From contig JAXHUH010000140.1 of assembly GCA_034211175.1 (NCBI GenBank), positions 1 through 29,219 on the forward strand: a stretch of DNA of 29,219 bases. Reading direction: 5' to 3'. Shown here one piece after another: positions 1-7,623 of the stretch (position 1 is its first letter; each line of letters starts with the position of its first letter). The position numbers and the translations under genes were made by a program. Source of the DNA: JAXHUH01 sp034211175 (GTDB taxonomy: Bacteria; Actinomycetota; Acidimicrobiia; Acidimicrobiales; CAIXPF01). The notes below the pieces were generated by a model. The model was given only the letters and a program-made list of their open reading frames with translations, did not search any database and was not told the DNA's origin.

Positions 1-339
1 GCGGCGTCGGGCGAAGCCCACCGCACCGGGGCCGCGCCGCCACCAGGCGACGGTCACGGTCAGGCCGACCGCCCACACGGCGCCGATGAGCGAGCGGACC
101 AGGCCACGGAGCGCCTCGAGCTCGGTCCAGTGGTGGAGCGCGAACTCGGAGAACCGCGGACCGTGGTCGCCGAACCAGTGATCGCCGTACGCGTGCCATG
201 CCCAGGCGTCGAAGCCGGCGGCGATGACCGCGAGCGCGGCCATGCACCACGAGACCACGACGACGACCTCGCCGAGGGAGATCCCGGCGGCGGGTACGCC
301 CGTGACGGTCCCATCGGGATGACCGCCGAACGACGGCAC
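1..339 (-). CDS. Hypothetical membrane protein, C-terminus cut by the window edge
   Basis: Reading the minus strand gives a coherent hydrophobic protein. After a Pro/Gly-rich start there is a membrane segment with GEVVVVVSWCMAALAVIAAG, then a polar His/Trp-rich stretch (DAWAWHAYGDHWFGDHG), a second hydrophobic segment (SLIGAVWAVGLTVTVAWW) and a basic tail that runs off the left edge. The alternation of membrane segments with charged turns argues for real coding, and the other frames here are Arg/Ser-rich nonsense. The start is uncertain. No ATG lies in this frame; the GTG at 339 is the only ordinary start seen, and no good ribosome binding site precedes it. It is divergent from the thiamine-diphosphate enzyme at 559. 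I do not recognise the family. Confidence 0.55.
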   Translation of the reverse strand, partial: MPSFGGHPDGTVTGVPAAGISLGEVVVVVSWCMAALAVIAAGFDAWAWHAYGDHWFGDHGPRFSEFALHHWTELEALRGLVRSLIGAVWAVGLTVTVAWWRRGPGAVGFARRR

Positions 340-495
340 CGGTGCCGGCCCGGCCGCGAACGGCCCGCGACCGACGGCGGTGGGGCCCGGGCCGTGGTGC
401 CGTCGTCCCCGATCATGACGAGTTGATCGGTGCCGCCCGCCACCGTCCCCACCCCGATCACCGGTCGTGGTGAGCCTCGACCGCGGGCGCCAGGA

Positions 496-525
496 TCGAC
501 CCCGGGGAGTCGTGGTCGGTAACGT
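496..525 (+). promoter_or_regulatory. Possible promoter of the TPP enzyme
   Basis: TCGACC at 496-501 and TAACGT at 520-525 are separated by 18 nt and resemble -35/-10 hexamers of the main sigma factor. They would give a leader of about 25 nt that contains the GGGAGGG ribosome binding site. Matches are moderate only, so this is a weak prediction. Confidence 0.3.
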
Positions 526-558
526 CGGTCACACCGATCCACGTCCGGGAGGGTTCCC

Positions 559-2199
559 ATGACACACGGCGGCAAGCTGGCGGCACGAGCCCTGAAGGCC
601 GCGGGTGTCGAGTGCGTCTTCACCCTGTCCGGTGGCCACGTCATGGCGATCTACGACGGCTGCCTCGACGAGGGGATCCGCGTCGTCGACGTGCGCCACG
701 AGCAGGCCGCCGTGCACGCGGCCGACGCCTGGGCCCGCCTCCATCCCGGTCGGGTCGGCGTGGCCATCCTCACCGCGGGGCCCGGGGTCACCGACGGTGT
801 CACCGGCGTGGCCAACGCCTTCCGGGCCAACTCGCCGATCCTGGTGTTCGGCGGTCAGGCCCCGTTCGCCAACCTGCGCCGCGGTGGGCTCCAGGAGATG
901 GACCACGTCGGGCTGATGCGGCCGATCACCAAGTACAGCGACGCCTGCTACGAGACGGGGCGCATCGCCGAGTACATCGAGCTCGCCATCCGCAACGCCC
1001 TCAGCGGTGTGCCGGGCCCGGCGTTCCTCGAGATCCCGCTCGACACGCTCTCCGCACCGGTCGACCTCGACGCGGTCGCCGTCCCCCGCTTCCGCGACTA
1101 CCGCGTCGCCGCGGCGGCGCCGCGGCCCGAGGTCGAGCGGGCCGCCGAGCTGCTGGCCGCCGCCGAGCGCCCGATGGTCATGGCCGGCACCGCGCTCAAG
1201 TGGAGCACCGGCGCGCCCCAGCTGCGCGAGCTGATCGAGACGCTCGCCCTGCCGACCTACTGCAACGGCATGGCCCGGGGCCTCGTGCCGATGAGCCACC
1301 CGCAGTTCTTCAACCGGACCCGCAAGGAGGCGCTCTCCCAGGCCGACCTGGTGCTGCTGGCCGGCACCCCGCTGGACTTCCGGATGAAGTTCGGGGCGTC
1401 GATCCCGGCCGAGGCGAAGATCGTCCAGCTCGACCTCGACGAGACGCTGATCGGCCAGAACCGCAGCGTCGACGTAGGCCTCGCCGGCAACCTCGGCGCC
1501 TCGCTCGGCCTCCTGCTCGACGTGCTCGCGGAGAAGGACCTGAAGCCGGACTTCTCCGGGTACACGTCGACGCTGCGGGCCCGGGAGAGCGAGCTCGAGG
1601 CCGGGGTGCGCAGCCAGCTCACCAGCGACGAGGTGCCCATCGACCCGATGCGGCTGTGCAAGGAGCTGGCCGACGTCATCGACGACGACATGATCGTCAT
1701 CGGCGACGGCGGCGACATCGTCGCCCAGGCGTCGAAGGTGATCCACGTGCCCGAGCGGGGCGCGTGGATGGACCCGGGCCCCCTCGGCACGCTCGGCGTC
1801 GGCATGCCGTTCGCGCTCGCCGCCCAGATCGCCCACCCCGACCGCCGGGTGCTGATCGTCTACGGCGACGGCAGCTTCGGGCTCAACGGCTTCGAGTACG
1901 ACACCGCGGTTCGCTTCGGCCTCCCGATCGTGGGCGTGGTCGGCAACGACGGCGCCTGGGGCCAGATGCTGCGGCCGCAGGCGATGATGTACGGCGAGGA
2001 GCGGGTCGTGGCGACCGAGCTGGCGTACACCCGCTACGACCAGGTCGTGGAGGCGCTCGGCGGCCACGGCGAGCACGTCACCGAGCCGGGCGACATCGCC
2101 CCGGCCATCCGCCGCGCCCTCGACAGCGGCAAGCCCGCGCTGGTCAACGTCGAGATGCGCCGCGACGTCGGCGCCCCCAAGGGCTCCACCTACGTCTGA
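559..2199 (+). CDS. Thiamine-diphosphate-dependent enzyme, acetolactate synthase large-subunit family
   Basis: The 546-residue protein has the three-domain layout of the acetolactate synthase/oxalyl-CoA decarboxylase family. The N-terminal pyrimidine-binding domain carries the catalytic glutamate (VRHEQAAVHAADAW, Glu48). A central domain follows, then a C-terminal diphosphate-binding domain with the metal/TPP motif that starts at GDG (436-438) and closes at GNDGAWG (Asn463). Length is typical for the family (about 550). A strong ribosome binding site, GGGAGGG, precedes the ATG by about 6 nt. No regulatory small subunit (IlvN) is next to it, so a role in valine/isoleucine synthesis is not shown. 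A 2-hydroxyacyl-CoA lyase or another 2-keto-acid carboligase is equally possible. The family is certain; the substrate is not. Confidence 0.9.
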   Translation: MTHGGKLAARALKAAGVECVFTLSGGHVMAIYDGCLDEGIRVVDVRHEQAAVHAADAWARLHPGRVGVAILTAGPGVTDGVTGVANAFRANSPILVFGGQAPFANLRRGGLQEMDHVGLMRPITKYSDACYETGRIAEYIELAIRNALSGVPGPAFLEIPLDTLSAPVDLDAVAVPRFRDYRVAAAAPRPEVERAAELLAAAERPMVMAGTALKWSTGAPQLRELIETLALPTYCNGMARGLVPMSHPQFFNRTRKEALSQADLVLLAGTPLDFRMKFGASIPAEAKIVQLDLDETLIGQNRSVDVGLAGNLGASLGLLLDVLAEKDLKPDFSGYTSTLRARESELEAGVRSQLTSDEVPIDPMRLCKELADVIDDDMIVIGDGGDIVAQASKVIHVPERGAWMDPGPLGTLGVGMPFALAAQIAHPDRRVLIVYGDGSFGLNGFEYDTAVRFGLPIVGVVGNDGAWGQMLRPQAMMYGEERVVATELAYTRYDQVVEALGGHGEHVTEPGDIAPAIRRALDSGKPALVNVEMRRDVGAPKGSTYV

Positions 2200-2213
2200 C
2201 CCACCCCCGGCCG

Positions 2214-2281
2214 GTCACCGAGATCGTTCTGGACCCCGCGAAGTGCCACCGGTGGCATCCTGCGGGGACCAGTTCGGTGAC
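2214..2281. terminator. Large imperfect inverted repeat after the TPP enzyme gene
   Basis: Nested arms pair around a centre near 2250: TGCCACC/GGTGGCA (2244-2257, perfect), CTGGACCCCGC/GCGGGGACCAG (2229-2239 with 2262-2272, one mismatch) and GTCACCGA/TCGGTGAC (2214-2221 with 2274-2281). It starts 14 nt after the stop codon. There is no U-tract, so it may be a terminator-like stem of the kind common in high-GC actinobacteria, or an mRNA 3' stabiliser. Parts of the left arm recur just downstream (AGATCGTTC at 2221 and 2282; TGCCACCGG at 2244 and 2311). Confidence 0.5.
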
Positions 2282-2449
2282 AGATCGTTCCGTCCGCGGG
2301 CCCCGGAACGTGCCACCGGAACCGGACGGGGTCGGCTCGGGGGTGCTGGTCGGGGGCGACCGGGCCGGGACCGGCATCGGGCGCGCGGCGCGCCGGTACG
2401 ATCGAGGAACGGGCGGTCGGAACCCCGACGAACCCGAGCTGGTGACGCG

Positions 2450-2860
2450 ATGCACGGCGGCCACGACACGACGACCCCCACCCTGGAGCCCTCGCTCGAC
2501 GGTAAGGCACCCCGGCGGGCGACGGGCGGACGCCCCGACGACCAGCCCGGGAGTCCCGACGACCGGGCCGGACGCCCGGCCGGGCCGGTCAAGAAGGCGG
2601 TGCGCATCACCGCCGGCGTGCTCGTGCTCCTCGCCGGCATCGCCATGCTCGTGCTGCCCGGCCAGGGCATCCTGACCATCGCGGCCGGCCTCGCCATCCT
2701 CGCGGTCGACATCCCGGCGGCCGATCGCCTGCTCCGCTTCGTCCGGCGCAAGACCCCGGGCCTCTCCGAGGAGGGTTCGCTGCCGAAGAGCGCGATCATC
2801 ATGCTCGTGGTGATGGGCGTGGTGATCGGGGCGATCAGCGTGTGGTGGCAGCTGCAGTGA
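2450..2860 (+). CDS. Small PGPGW-family transmembrane protein
   Basis: This 136-residue protein has a polar, Pro/Asp/Gly-rich N-terminal half (residues 1-50). A hydrophobic region with the family signature follows: LLAGIAMLVLPGQGILTIAA, then a second membrane stretch and the basic loop RLLRFVRRK. A last membrane segment (IIMLVVMGVVIGAISVWW) ends the protein. The LPGQG turn between two helices matches the PGPGW putative transmembrane family, whose function is unknown. ATG 2450 was chosen because everything upstream in this frame is Arg/Gly-rich noise. The stop overlaps the start of the following hydrolase (GTGA), so the two are probably translated together. Confidence 0.75.
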   Translation: MHGGHDTTTPTLEPSLDGKAPRRATGGRPDDQPGSPDDRAGRPAGPVKKAVRITAGVLVLLAGIAMLVLPGQGILTIAAGLAILAVDIPAADRLLRFVRRKTPGLSEEGSLPKSAIIMLVVMGVVIGAISVWWQLQ

Positions 2861-3876
2861 CGACCACGATCGACGGGGGCCGCCCCGACGGGACCGACGA
2901 CGGCCGCGCCGACGAGAGCCGCGCGACCGGGGCGGTCCTGCCGATCCGCCCGTGGATCCCCGAGGGGCGCATCGTCCCGTTGCCGGGGCGGGGCGAGGCC
3001 TTCGCCCGCACCCATGGGCTCGGCTCCGGGCGCCCGACGGTCCTGCTGCTCCACGGCTGGCTCGCCACCGCCGACCTGAACTGGTTCAACCTGTACCGGA
3101 CGCTCGGCGAGCGCTACGCGTTCGTGGCACCGGACCACCGGGGCCATGGTCGAGGGATCCGTTCGCCGCAGCCGTTCACGATCGAGGACGCGGCCGACGA
3201 CGCCGACGCCCTGCTCGAGGCGCTGGGGGTCGAGCGGGCCATCGTCGTCGGGTACTCGATGGGCGGGCCGATCGCGATGCGCCTCACCGAGCGCCACCCC
3301 GACCGCGTCGACGCCCTCGTCCTGACGGCCACCGCGCTGGAGTGGCGGGCCCACCTCTTCGACCGCCTCCGCTGGCGGTTCCTCGCCGCGCTGAGTGCCG
3401 CGCTGCGGGCCGGCGCCGGGGAGTGGGCGTTCCGTTCGCTGGTCGACGAGACCGCCCGCACCGACGAGCTCGTGGCCGCATGGCGGACCCACCTGATCGG
3501 CGAGGTGAAGCGGGGCCACGTGACCGACGCCATCGCCGCGGGCCACGCGCTGGCCGAGTGGGACTTCCGCGAGGGGGCGCGGGCGCTGCACGTGCCGACC
3601 GCCGCGGTCATCACCGGCTCGGACCGCCTCGTGGACGTCCGCCGCCAGCGCCAGCTCGCGCTCGAGATCGGCGCCCACGAGATCGTGCTCGACGACGCCG
3701 ACCACGACGCCGCCTTCCGCCTGCCCGGGCGCTACGCCGACGCGGTCATGGAGGCGATCGACACCGTCGCCGACGCCCATGCCCAGCGGGCGGCCCGCCC
3801 CCGTCGGCCCCTACGGCCCCGACGGCGCTGGCGTCTGCGCCGCGGGCGCCAACGGGCCCGCCGGCGCAACGGCTGA
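2857..3876 (+). CDS. Alpha/beta-fold hydrolase with an arginine-rich tail
   Basis: A 339-residue alpha/beta hydrolase. It shows the oxyanion-hole motif LLLHGWLAT (63-71), the nucleophile elbow GYSMGG (Ser134), a catalytic Asp in TGSDRLV (Asp256) and a catalytic His in DDADHDAAF (His283). A substrate-covering cap lies between about 165 and 235. The GTG at 2857 overlaps the upstream stop codon as GTGA, which favours translational coupling; GTGs at 2842 and 2845 are alternative starts. The last 28 residues (311-338) are almost all Arg/Pro (for example RPRRPLRPRRRWRLRRGRQR). This is not part of the fold and may bind nucleic acid or anionic lipid, or may simply reflect extension into GC-rich sequence. 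The substrate cannot be predicted. Confidence 0.88.
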   Translation: MTTTIDGGRPDGTDDGRADESRATGAVLPIRPWIPEGRIVPLPGRGEAFARTHGLGSGRPTVLLLHGWLATADLNWFNLYRTLGERYAFVAPDHRGHGRGIRSPQPFTIEDAADDADALLEALGVERAIVVGYSMGGPIAMRLTERHPDRVDALVLTATALEWRAHLFDRLRWRFLAALSAALRAGAGEWAFRSLVDETARTDELVAAWRTHLIGEVKRGHVTDAIAAGHALAEWDFREGARALHVPTAAVITGSDRLVDVRRQRQLALEIGAHEIVLDDADHDAAFRLPGRYADAVMEAIDTVADAHAQRAARPRRPLRPRRRWRLRRGRQRARRRNG

Positions 3877-3918
3877 CCCGGCACGACGCGCCCGCCGGCG
3901 CACCGGTTGACCCGACAT
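3856..3918 (+). repeat. Direct duplication spanning the hydrolase stop codon
   Basis: Two diverged copies of about 29 nt, beginning GCCCGCCGGCGCA at 3856 and 3890 (offset 34 nt), continue as ACGGCTGACCCGGCA and CCGGTTGACCCGACA. The first copy contains the hydrolase TGA stop. The second lies in the intergenic gap before the FAH-family gene. This looks like a local tandem duplication. Confidence 0.6.
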
Positions 3919-4020
3919 CGCCGCCGCGCCAGGCTGCGGTCCCGCTCGGCGCCGGCCGGCGGGTGACGGTCCGCCGACGACGGGGGCCGTCGGCGCATCC
4001 GGCGAGGAGGAGCCCACCCC

Positions 4021-4857
4021 GTGCGTCTCGTCACCTTCCGCACCGACCACGGCACCCGCGCCGGGCGCATCGACGGCGACGAGGTCGTCGAGCTCGACGC
4101 CCCCGATGTCGGCGCGCTCCTCGGTGAGCCGGACGGGCTCGCCCGGGCCGGTCGTGCCACGGGCACGACCCGGGCCCTCGCCGGCCTCGATCTCGCCCCG
4201 GTCGTTCCCCGGCCCCCGAAGATCGCGTGCGTCGGCCGGAACTACGCCGAGCACGCCGCCGAGCTCGGCAACGCCGTCCCCGAGGCCCCGACCTGGTTCG
4301 CCAAGTTCACGAGCGCGCTCACCGGACCGGTCGACCCGATCCTGCTGCCCGACGCCGACGTGTCGACCTCGACGGACTGGGAGGTCGAGCTCGCCGTGAT
4401 CATCGGCCGCCGGGCCCGGCGCATCCGCCCGGATGCGGCGCTCGACGTGGTGGCCGGCTACTGCGTGGCCAGCGACGTGAGCGTCCGGGACTGGCAACGG
4501 CGCACGAGCCAGTTCCTCGCCGGCAAGACGTTCGACCGCACCTGCCCGCTCGGCCCCGCCCTGGTCACGACCGACGAGATCGGCGACGGCCGGGGCCTCG
4601 CCATCGGCTGCGAGGTGGACGGCGTCGAGATGCAGCGCGCGACGACCGACGCCATGGTCTTCGGCGTCGCCGACCTCGTCGCCGACCTGTCGGTCGCGAC
4701 CACGCTGGAGCCCGGCGACGTGATCCTCACCGGCACGCCGTCGGGCGTCGGTGCCGGGCGGACGCCGCCGGTGTTCCTCCGGCCGGGCCAGACCCTGCGG
4801 TCGTGGGTCGAGCGCGTCGGCGAGCTGGTCAACGTCTGCGAGCAGGCCGGCGGCTGA
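4021..4857 (+). CDS. Fumarylacetoacetate hydrolase (FAH) family enzyme
   Basis: A 278-residue protein with the FAH fold. A variable N-terminal domain (1-65) is followed by the catalytic core, which opens with IACVGRNYAEHAAE (70-82). The metal-binding acids follow: Glu121 and Glu123 in DWEVELAVIIG and Asp152 in ASDVSVRDWQ. The conserved glycine-rich close is LTGTPSGVGAG. Family members hydrolyse or decarboxylate beta-diketo acids (acylpyruvases, oxaloacetate decarboxylases, aromatic ring-cleavage products) with Mg2+ or Mn2+. A GTG start is preceded by GAGGAGG at 4004-4010 with suitable spacing. It converges with the liv genes, leaving only 15 bp between the stop codons. No aromatic degradation genes are nearby, so the substrate stays open. 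Confidence 0.9.
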   Translation: MRLVTFRTDHGTRAGRIDGDEVVELDAPDVGALLGEPDGLARAGRATGTTRALAGLDLAPVVPRPPKIACVGRNYAEHAAELGNAVPEAPTWFAKFTSALTGPVDPILLPDADVSTSTDWEVELAVIIGRRARRIRPDAALDVVAGYCVASDVSVRDWQRRTSQFLAGKTFDRTCPLGPALVTTDEIGDGRGLAIGCEVDGVEMQRATTDAMVFGVADLVADLSVATTLEPGDVILTGTPSGVGAGRTPPVFLRPGQTLRSWVERVGELVNVCEQAGG

Positions 4858-4872
4858 CCCGACCGGCTCCCG

Positions 4873-6078
4873 TCACCACCCGGGCGGGACCCGGGGCGGG
4901 AACGGGTCGCGGTGCTCGCGCTCGCCGTTCTCGGCGGGTTCGGTCCTCCAGCCGCCGGGCACGCTCGGCGGGGCGATCGCACCGCGAGGATGGTCGGCCG
5001 CCACCTCGTGGACGTTGCCCTCCCGGTCCACGACGATCCGGGTGACCGACGGTCTCGCCGCCGGACGCCCGCCGGGATCGCCCGACGACGGCGCCGTCCG
5101 GAAGCGCTCGACGATGTGGTCCATGCCCGACATCACCCCGCCCGGGAGCAGGAACGTCACCGCCAGGAGCACCGCGCCGAACACGAGGGTGTCCTCGACG
5201 ACGAAGCCGAGCTCCTCGATGACCCACGGGGCGGCGACGAACAGCACGGCACCGGCCCAGTGGCCGTGGCGATGCGCGAGGCCACCGACGACCACGGCCG
5301 CATAGAGCTGGAACGACAGGAACACCGAGTACGTGTCGGCCGAGACGAACGGGGTCTCGAACGCGAGCAACGAGCCGCCGATGGCGCCGACCGCGGAGGC
5401 CAGGGCGAACAGCTGGAGGGTGACGGCCCGGCCGTCGACACCGGTCGAGGTCGCCGAGGTCGGGTTGGCGGCCACGGCCCGCAGCGCGCGGCCGGGCCGG
5501 CTGTCGACGAGGTTGGCGACGGCGATGAGCACCGGGAAGGCGATGGCGACCACGATGAGGTGGACCCACACGTGGTCGTCGCCGATCACGGGCCAACCCG
5601 GGCCGGTGAGCTCCGGGACGATCCGCTTGCCGTTGGAGCCGCCGGTCAGCCAGCCATAGCGCTTCACCGCCAGTGGGAAGGCGACGGCCATCGTCATCGT
5701 GACGAGCGCCAGGTACATGCCCCGGATGCGCAACGCCGGCAGGCCCATCACCAGCCCGCCGACCAGGCCGACACCCGCCGCGATCGGCAGCGCCAGCAGC
5801 TGGTGGATCTGGTAGTTGGTGACGAGCACGGCCGTGGTGACCGCCCCGAGGCCGACCGCGGCGCCGTGGCCCAACGTCAGCTGGCCGCCGAAGCCGGTGA
5901 GGAGGTTGAGGCCGGCGAGGATCACCGCGAACGCGACGACGCGGGTGACGAGGCGGCCCTCGAGCTCGGGCAGGACCAGCACCGGGAGCGTCACGACGGC
6001 GATCCCGATGACGGTGGCGAGGCGGCGGTCGACCAGTGCCGGTCGCTGCGACCCGTCGGGCCGTGTCCCGACCGTCAT
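4873..6078 (-). CDS. livM: Branched-chain amino acid ABC transporter permease LivM (second copy)
   Basis: A 401-residue inner-membrane permease of the LivM type. The helices carry family motifs such as LAGLNLLTGFGGQLTLGHGA and LPALRIRGMYLALVTM, the cytoplasmic loop RPGRALRAVAANPTSA that contacts the ATPases, and a GGLAHRHGHWAGAV segment near the end. About 75 hydrophilic residues follow the last helix, which is longer than usual. The start at ATG 6078 overlaps the livH2 stop (ATGA), so the two are translationally coupled. With LivH it would form the channel of a Liv-type importer. No periplasmic binding-protein gene lies in the window, so the ligand (amino acid, amide or urea) is unknown. Confidence 0.92.
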   Translation of the reverse strand: MTVGTRPDGSQRPALVDRRLATVIGIAVVTLPVLVLPELEGRLVTRVVAFAVILAGLNLLTGFGGQLTLGHGAAVGLGAVTTAVLVTNYQIHQLLALPIAAGVGLVGGLVMGLPALRIRGMYLALVTMTMAVAFPLAVKRYGWLTGGSNGKRIVPELTGPGWPVIGDDHVWVHLIVVAIAFPVLIAVANLVDSRPGRALRAVAANPTSATSTGVDGRAVTLQLFALASAVGAIGGSLLAFETPFVSADTYSVFLSFQLYAAVVVGGLAHRHGHWAGAVLFVAAPWVIEELGFVVEDTLVFGAVLLAVTFLLPGGVMSGMDHIVERFRTAPSSGDPGGRPAARPSVTRIVVDREGNVHEVAADHPRGAIAPPSVPGGWRTEPAENGEREHRDPFPPRVPPGW

Positions 6079-7022
6079 GCCCGCTCCACCTGCTTGGCCC
6101 CGAACAGGCCGGTCGGCCGGACGAGCAGCACGATCAGCAGGACCACGAGCGCGACCACCACGCTCAGGTCCGGGCCGAGCGGTTCGACGTAGCCGGCGAG
6201 CATGGTGGTGACCACGCCGATGGCGAGGCCGCCGAGCACCACGCCCACCGAGCTGTCGAGCCCGCCGAGCAGCGCGGCCGCCAGGGCGTAGACCACGATC
6301 GTCACCATCATCGTCGGGGTGAGCAGCAACCGCGGGGCGACGAGGCCGCCGATGAGCGTCCCGATGGCCGCGGCGAGGGCCCAGCCGACGGCGACGACGT
6401 GATCGGAGCGGATCCCGACCAGCTCGGCGTGCTCGCGGCTCTGGGCCACGGCCCGGAACGCGAGCCCGAGCCGGGTCCGGTTGAGGACGAGCTCGAGCGC
6501 CACGAGCAGGCCGACCACGACGAGGAGCACGCCGAGGTAGGTGAAGCGGAACCGTGCCCCGCCGATGCCGATGTAGTCGTCGGGTTGGTCGGGGAAGACG
6601 GAGGTCACGTCGCGGGGGATCGCGAACCACCACTGGGCCGTGATCCCGTTGATGAGCAGGAACAACCCGACGGTGGCGCTGGTGACCACCTGTGGGGGCC
6701 GGTTTCGCAGGCGCCGGAACACCAGGAGCTCGAGCGCGGCGCCGAACACCGCGGAGATGGCCATGGCGACGAGGATCGACAGCCACATCGGCCACGGGGT
6801 GAACGGCAGGATCGCCGCCAGCCCGGCGCCGAACAGCGCCGGCGTGGCCGTCGAGCTGAGGACGTAGGCGATGTAGGTGCCGAACGTCGCCATCTCGCCC
6901 TGGGCGATGTTGAGCACGCCGGAGGTCCGGTACACGAGGGAGATGGCGAGGGCGATCGCGCCGTAGATGGCACCGTTCGCGAGGCCGTCGATGATCCGCT
7001 GGATGAAGAGCTGGATGGCTAC
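6075..7022 (-). CDS. livH: Branched-chain amino acid ABC transporter permease LivH (second copy), start codon missing
   Basis: The homologous reading frame covers residues beginning VAIQLFIQRIIDGLANGAIY and continues through the typical LivH motifs VLNIAQGEMATFGTYIAYV, TRLGLAFRAVAQ, LLGGLDSS and LLVRPTGLFG. The N-terminal helix needed for a normal LivH lies upstream of the first ordinary start (GTG 6935), which sits inside that helix. Upstream to the previous in-frame stop there is no ATG, GTG, TTG or CTG. Where a GTG start would be expected there is GTA (7022-7020). That trinucleotide overlaps the TAG stop of the acetyltransferase remnant and follows a run of seven G. The gene may be silent, may start at a non-standard codon, or may be reached by a -1 slip on the G run. 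The 3' end is coupled to livM2. Confidence 0.75.
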   Translation of the reverse strand, partial: VAIQLFIQRIIDGLANGAIYGAIALAISLVYRTSGVLNIAQGEMATFGTYIAYVLSSTATPALFGAGLAAILPFTPWPMWLSILVAMAISAVFGAALELLVFRRLRNRPPQVVTSATVGLFLLINGITAQWWFAIPRDVTSVFPDQPDDYIGIGGARFRFTYLGVLLVVVGLLVALELVLNRTRLGLAFRAVAQSREHAELVGIRSDHVVAVGWALAAAIGTLIGGLVAPRLLLTPTMMVTIVVYALAAALLGGLDSSVGVVLGGLAIGVVTTMLAGYVEPLGPDLSVVVALVVLLIVLLVRPTGLFGAKQVERA

Positions 7023-7402
7023 CCCCCCGGTCTGTCGGCGAGATGCCTCACCGCCTGGGCCGGCATCTGTGCCACAAGAGTGTCAGGTGGCACATCCCGG
7101 GTCACCTTCGCGCCCGCGGCGATCACCGAGCGCGCCCCGATCGTCACGCCCTGGCAGATGATGGCGTTGCCGCCGATCCACACGTCGTCCTCGATCGTGA
7201 TCGGCCGACAGATCGATTCCCAGTGCCTGCGCTCGCGGTGATCGAGCGAGTGGCTCGCCGTGTAGATCTGGCAGCTCGGCCCGATCATCACGTCGTCGCC
7301 GATGCGGACCTCGGCACCGTCGAGCACCATTGCGCCCATGTTCACGAGGGTGCCGCGCCCGATCGTGATGTTCACCCCGAACTCGCAGTGGAACGGGCGC
7401 TC
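7019..7402 (-). pseudogene. Maltose/galactoside O-acetyltransferase, N-terminus missing
   Basis: From PFHCEFGVNITIG (first codon at 7396) to the TAG at 7021-7019 the frame encodes the left-handed beta-helix of the hexapeptide acyltransferase family. Recognisable pieces are DVMIGPSCQIYTASHSLD (with the catalytic-type His), ICRPITIEDDVWIGGNAII, GVTIGARSVIAAGAKVTRDV and the closing PAQAVRHL. The 60 or so N-terminal residues normal for Maa/NodL/LacA-type enzymes are absent. Upstream DNA instead encodes livM in another frame. It is therefore a fragment joined to a truncated livM, by deletion or by an assembly join. Activity is unlikely. Confidence 0.85.
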
Positions 7403-7623
7403 TGGGCCAGCGCCAGGAGGCGCATGTTGCCGACGATGAGGTTCAGGCCGAGGATGCCGACCATGTAGATCATCGACGTCGTGAACTGACCGACCCGGAA
7501 CGAGCCCAGGTGGTAGGGGATCAGCAGGGCCACGACGACGAACAGGCCCCACCAGCCGTAGGTCCATGCCCGGTGCCGAGGGCTGCCCTCCTGGACGGTG
7601 AGGAGTGGTTCCTGGGCGCTCAT
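7372..7623 (-). pseudogene. livM: LivM permease (first copy), truncated after the first helices
   Basis: The frame opens normally with MSAQEPLLTVQEG at ATG 7623, overlapping the livH1 stop (ATGA). It gives two hydrophobic stretches ending in MVGILGLNLIVG. At the point where LivM should continue with its GxxSLGH motif, homology stops. The frame runs on as NMRLLALAQSARSTASSG to a stop at 7372, inside acetyltransferase sequence. Only about 65 of the usual 300-350 residues of a LivM remain. The join with the acetyltransferase lies between about 7397 and 7430. The product cannot be a working permease. Confidence 0.85.

Noticed and set aside
612..2675. Long plus-strand frame of 687 codons over the TPP enzyme
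   Set aside because: Its peptide is Arg/Pro/Gly-rich with no domains and simply shadows the real gene in another frame, as high-GC codon bias predicts.
6079..6795. N-terminal extension of the livM2 frame to 6795
   Set aside because: It lies antiphase within livH2 and is Arg-rich noise; ATG 6078 overlapping the livH2 stop is the natural start.
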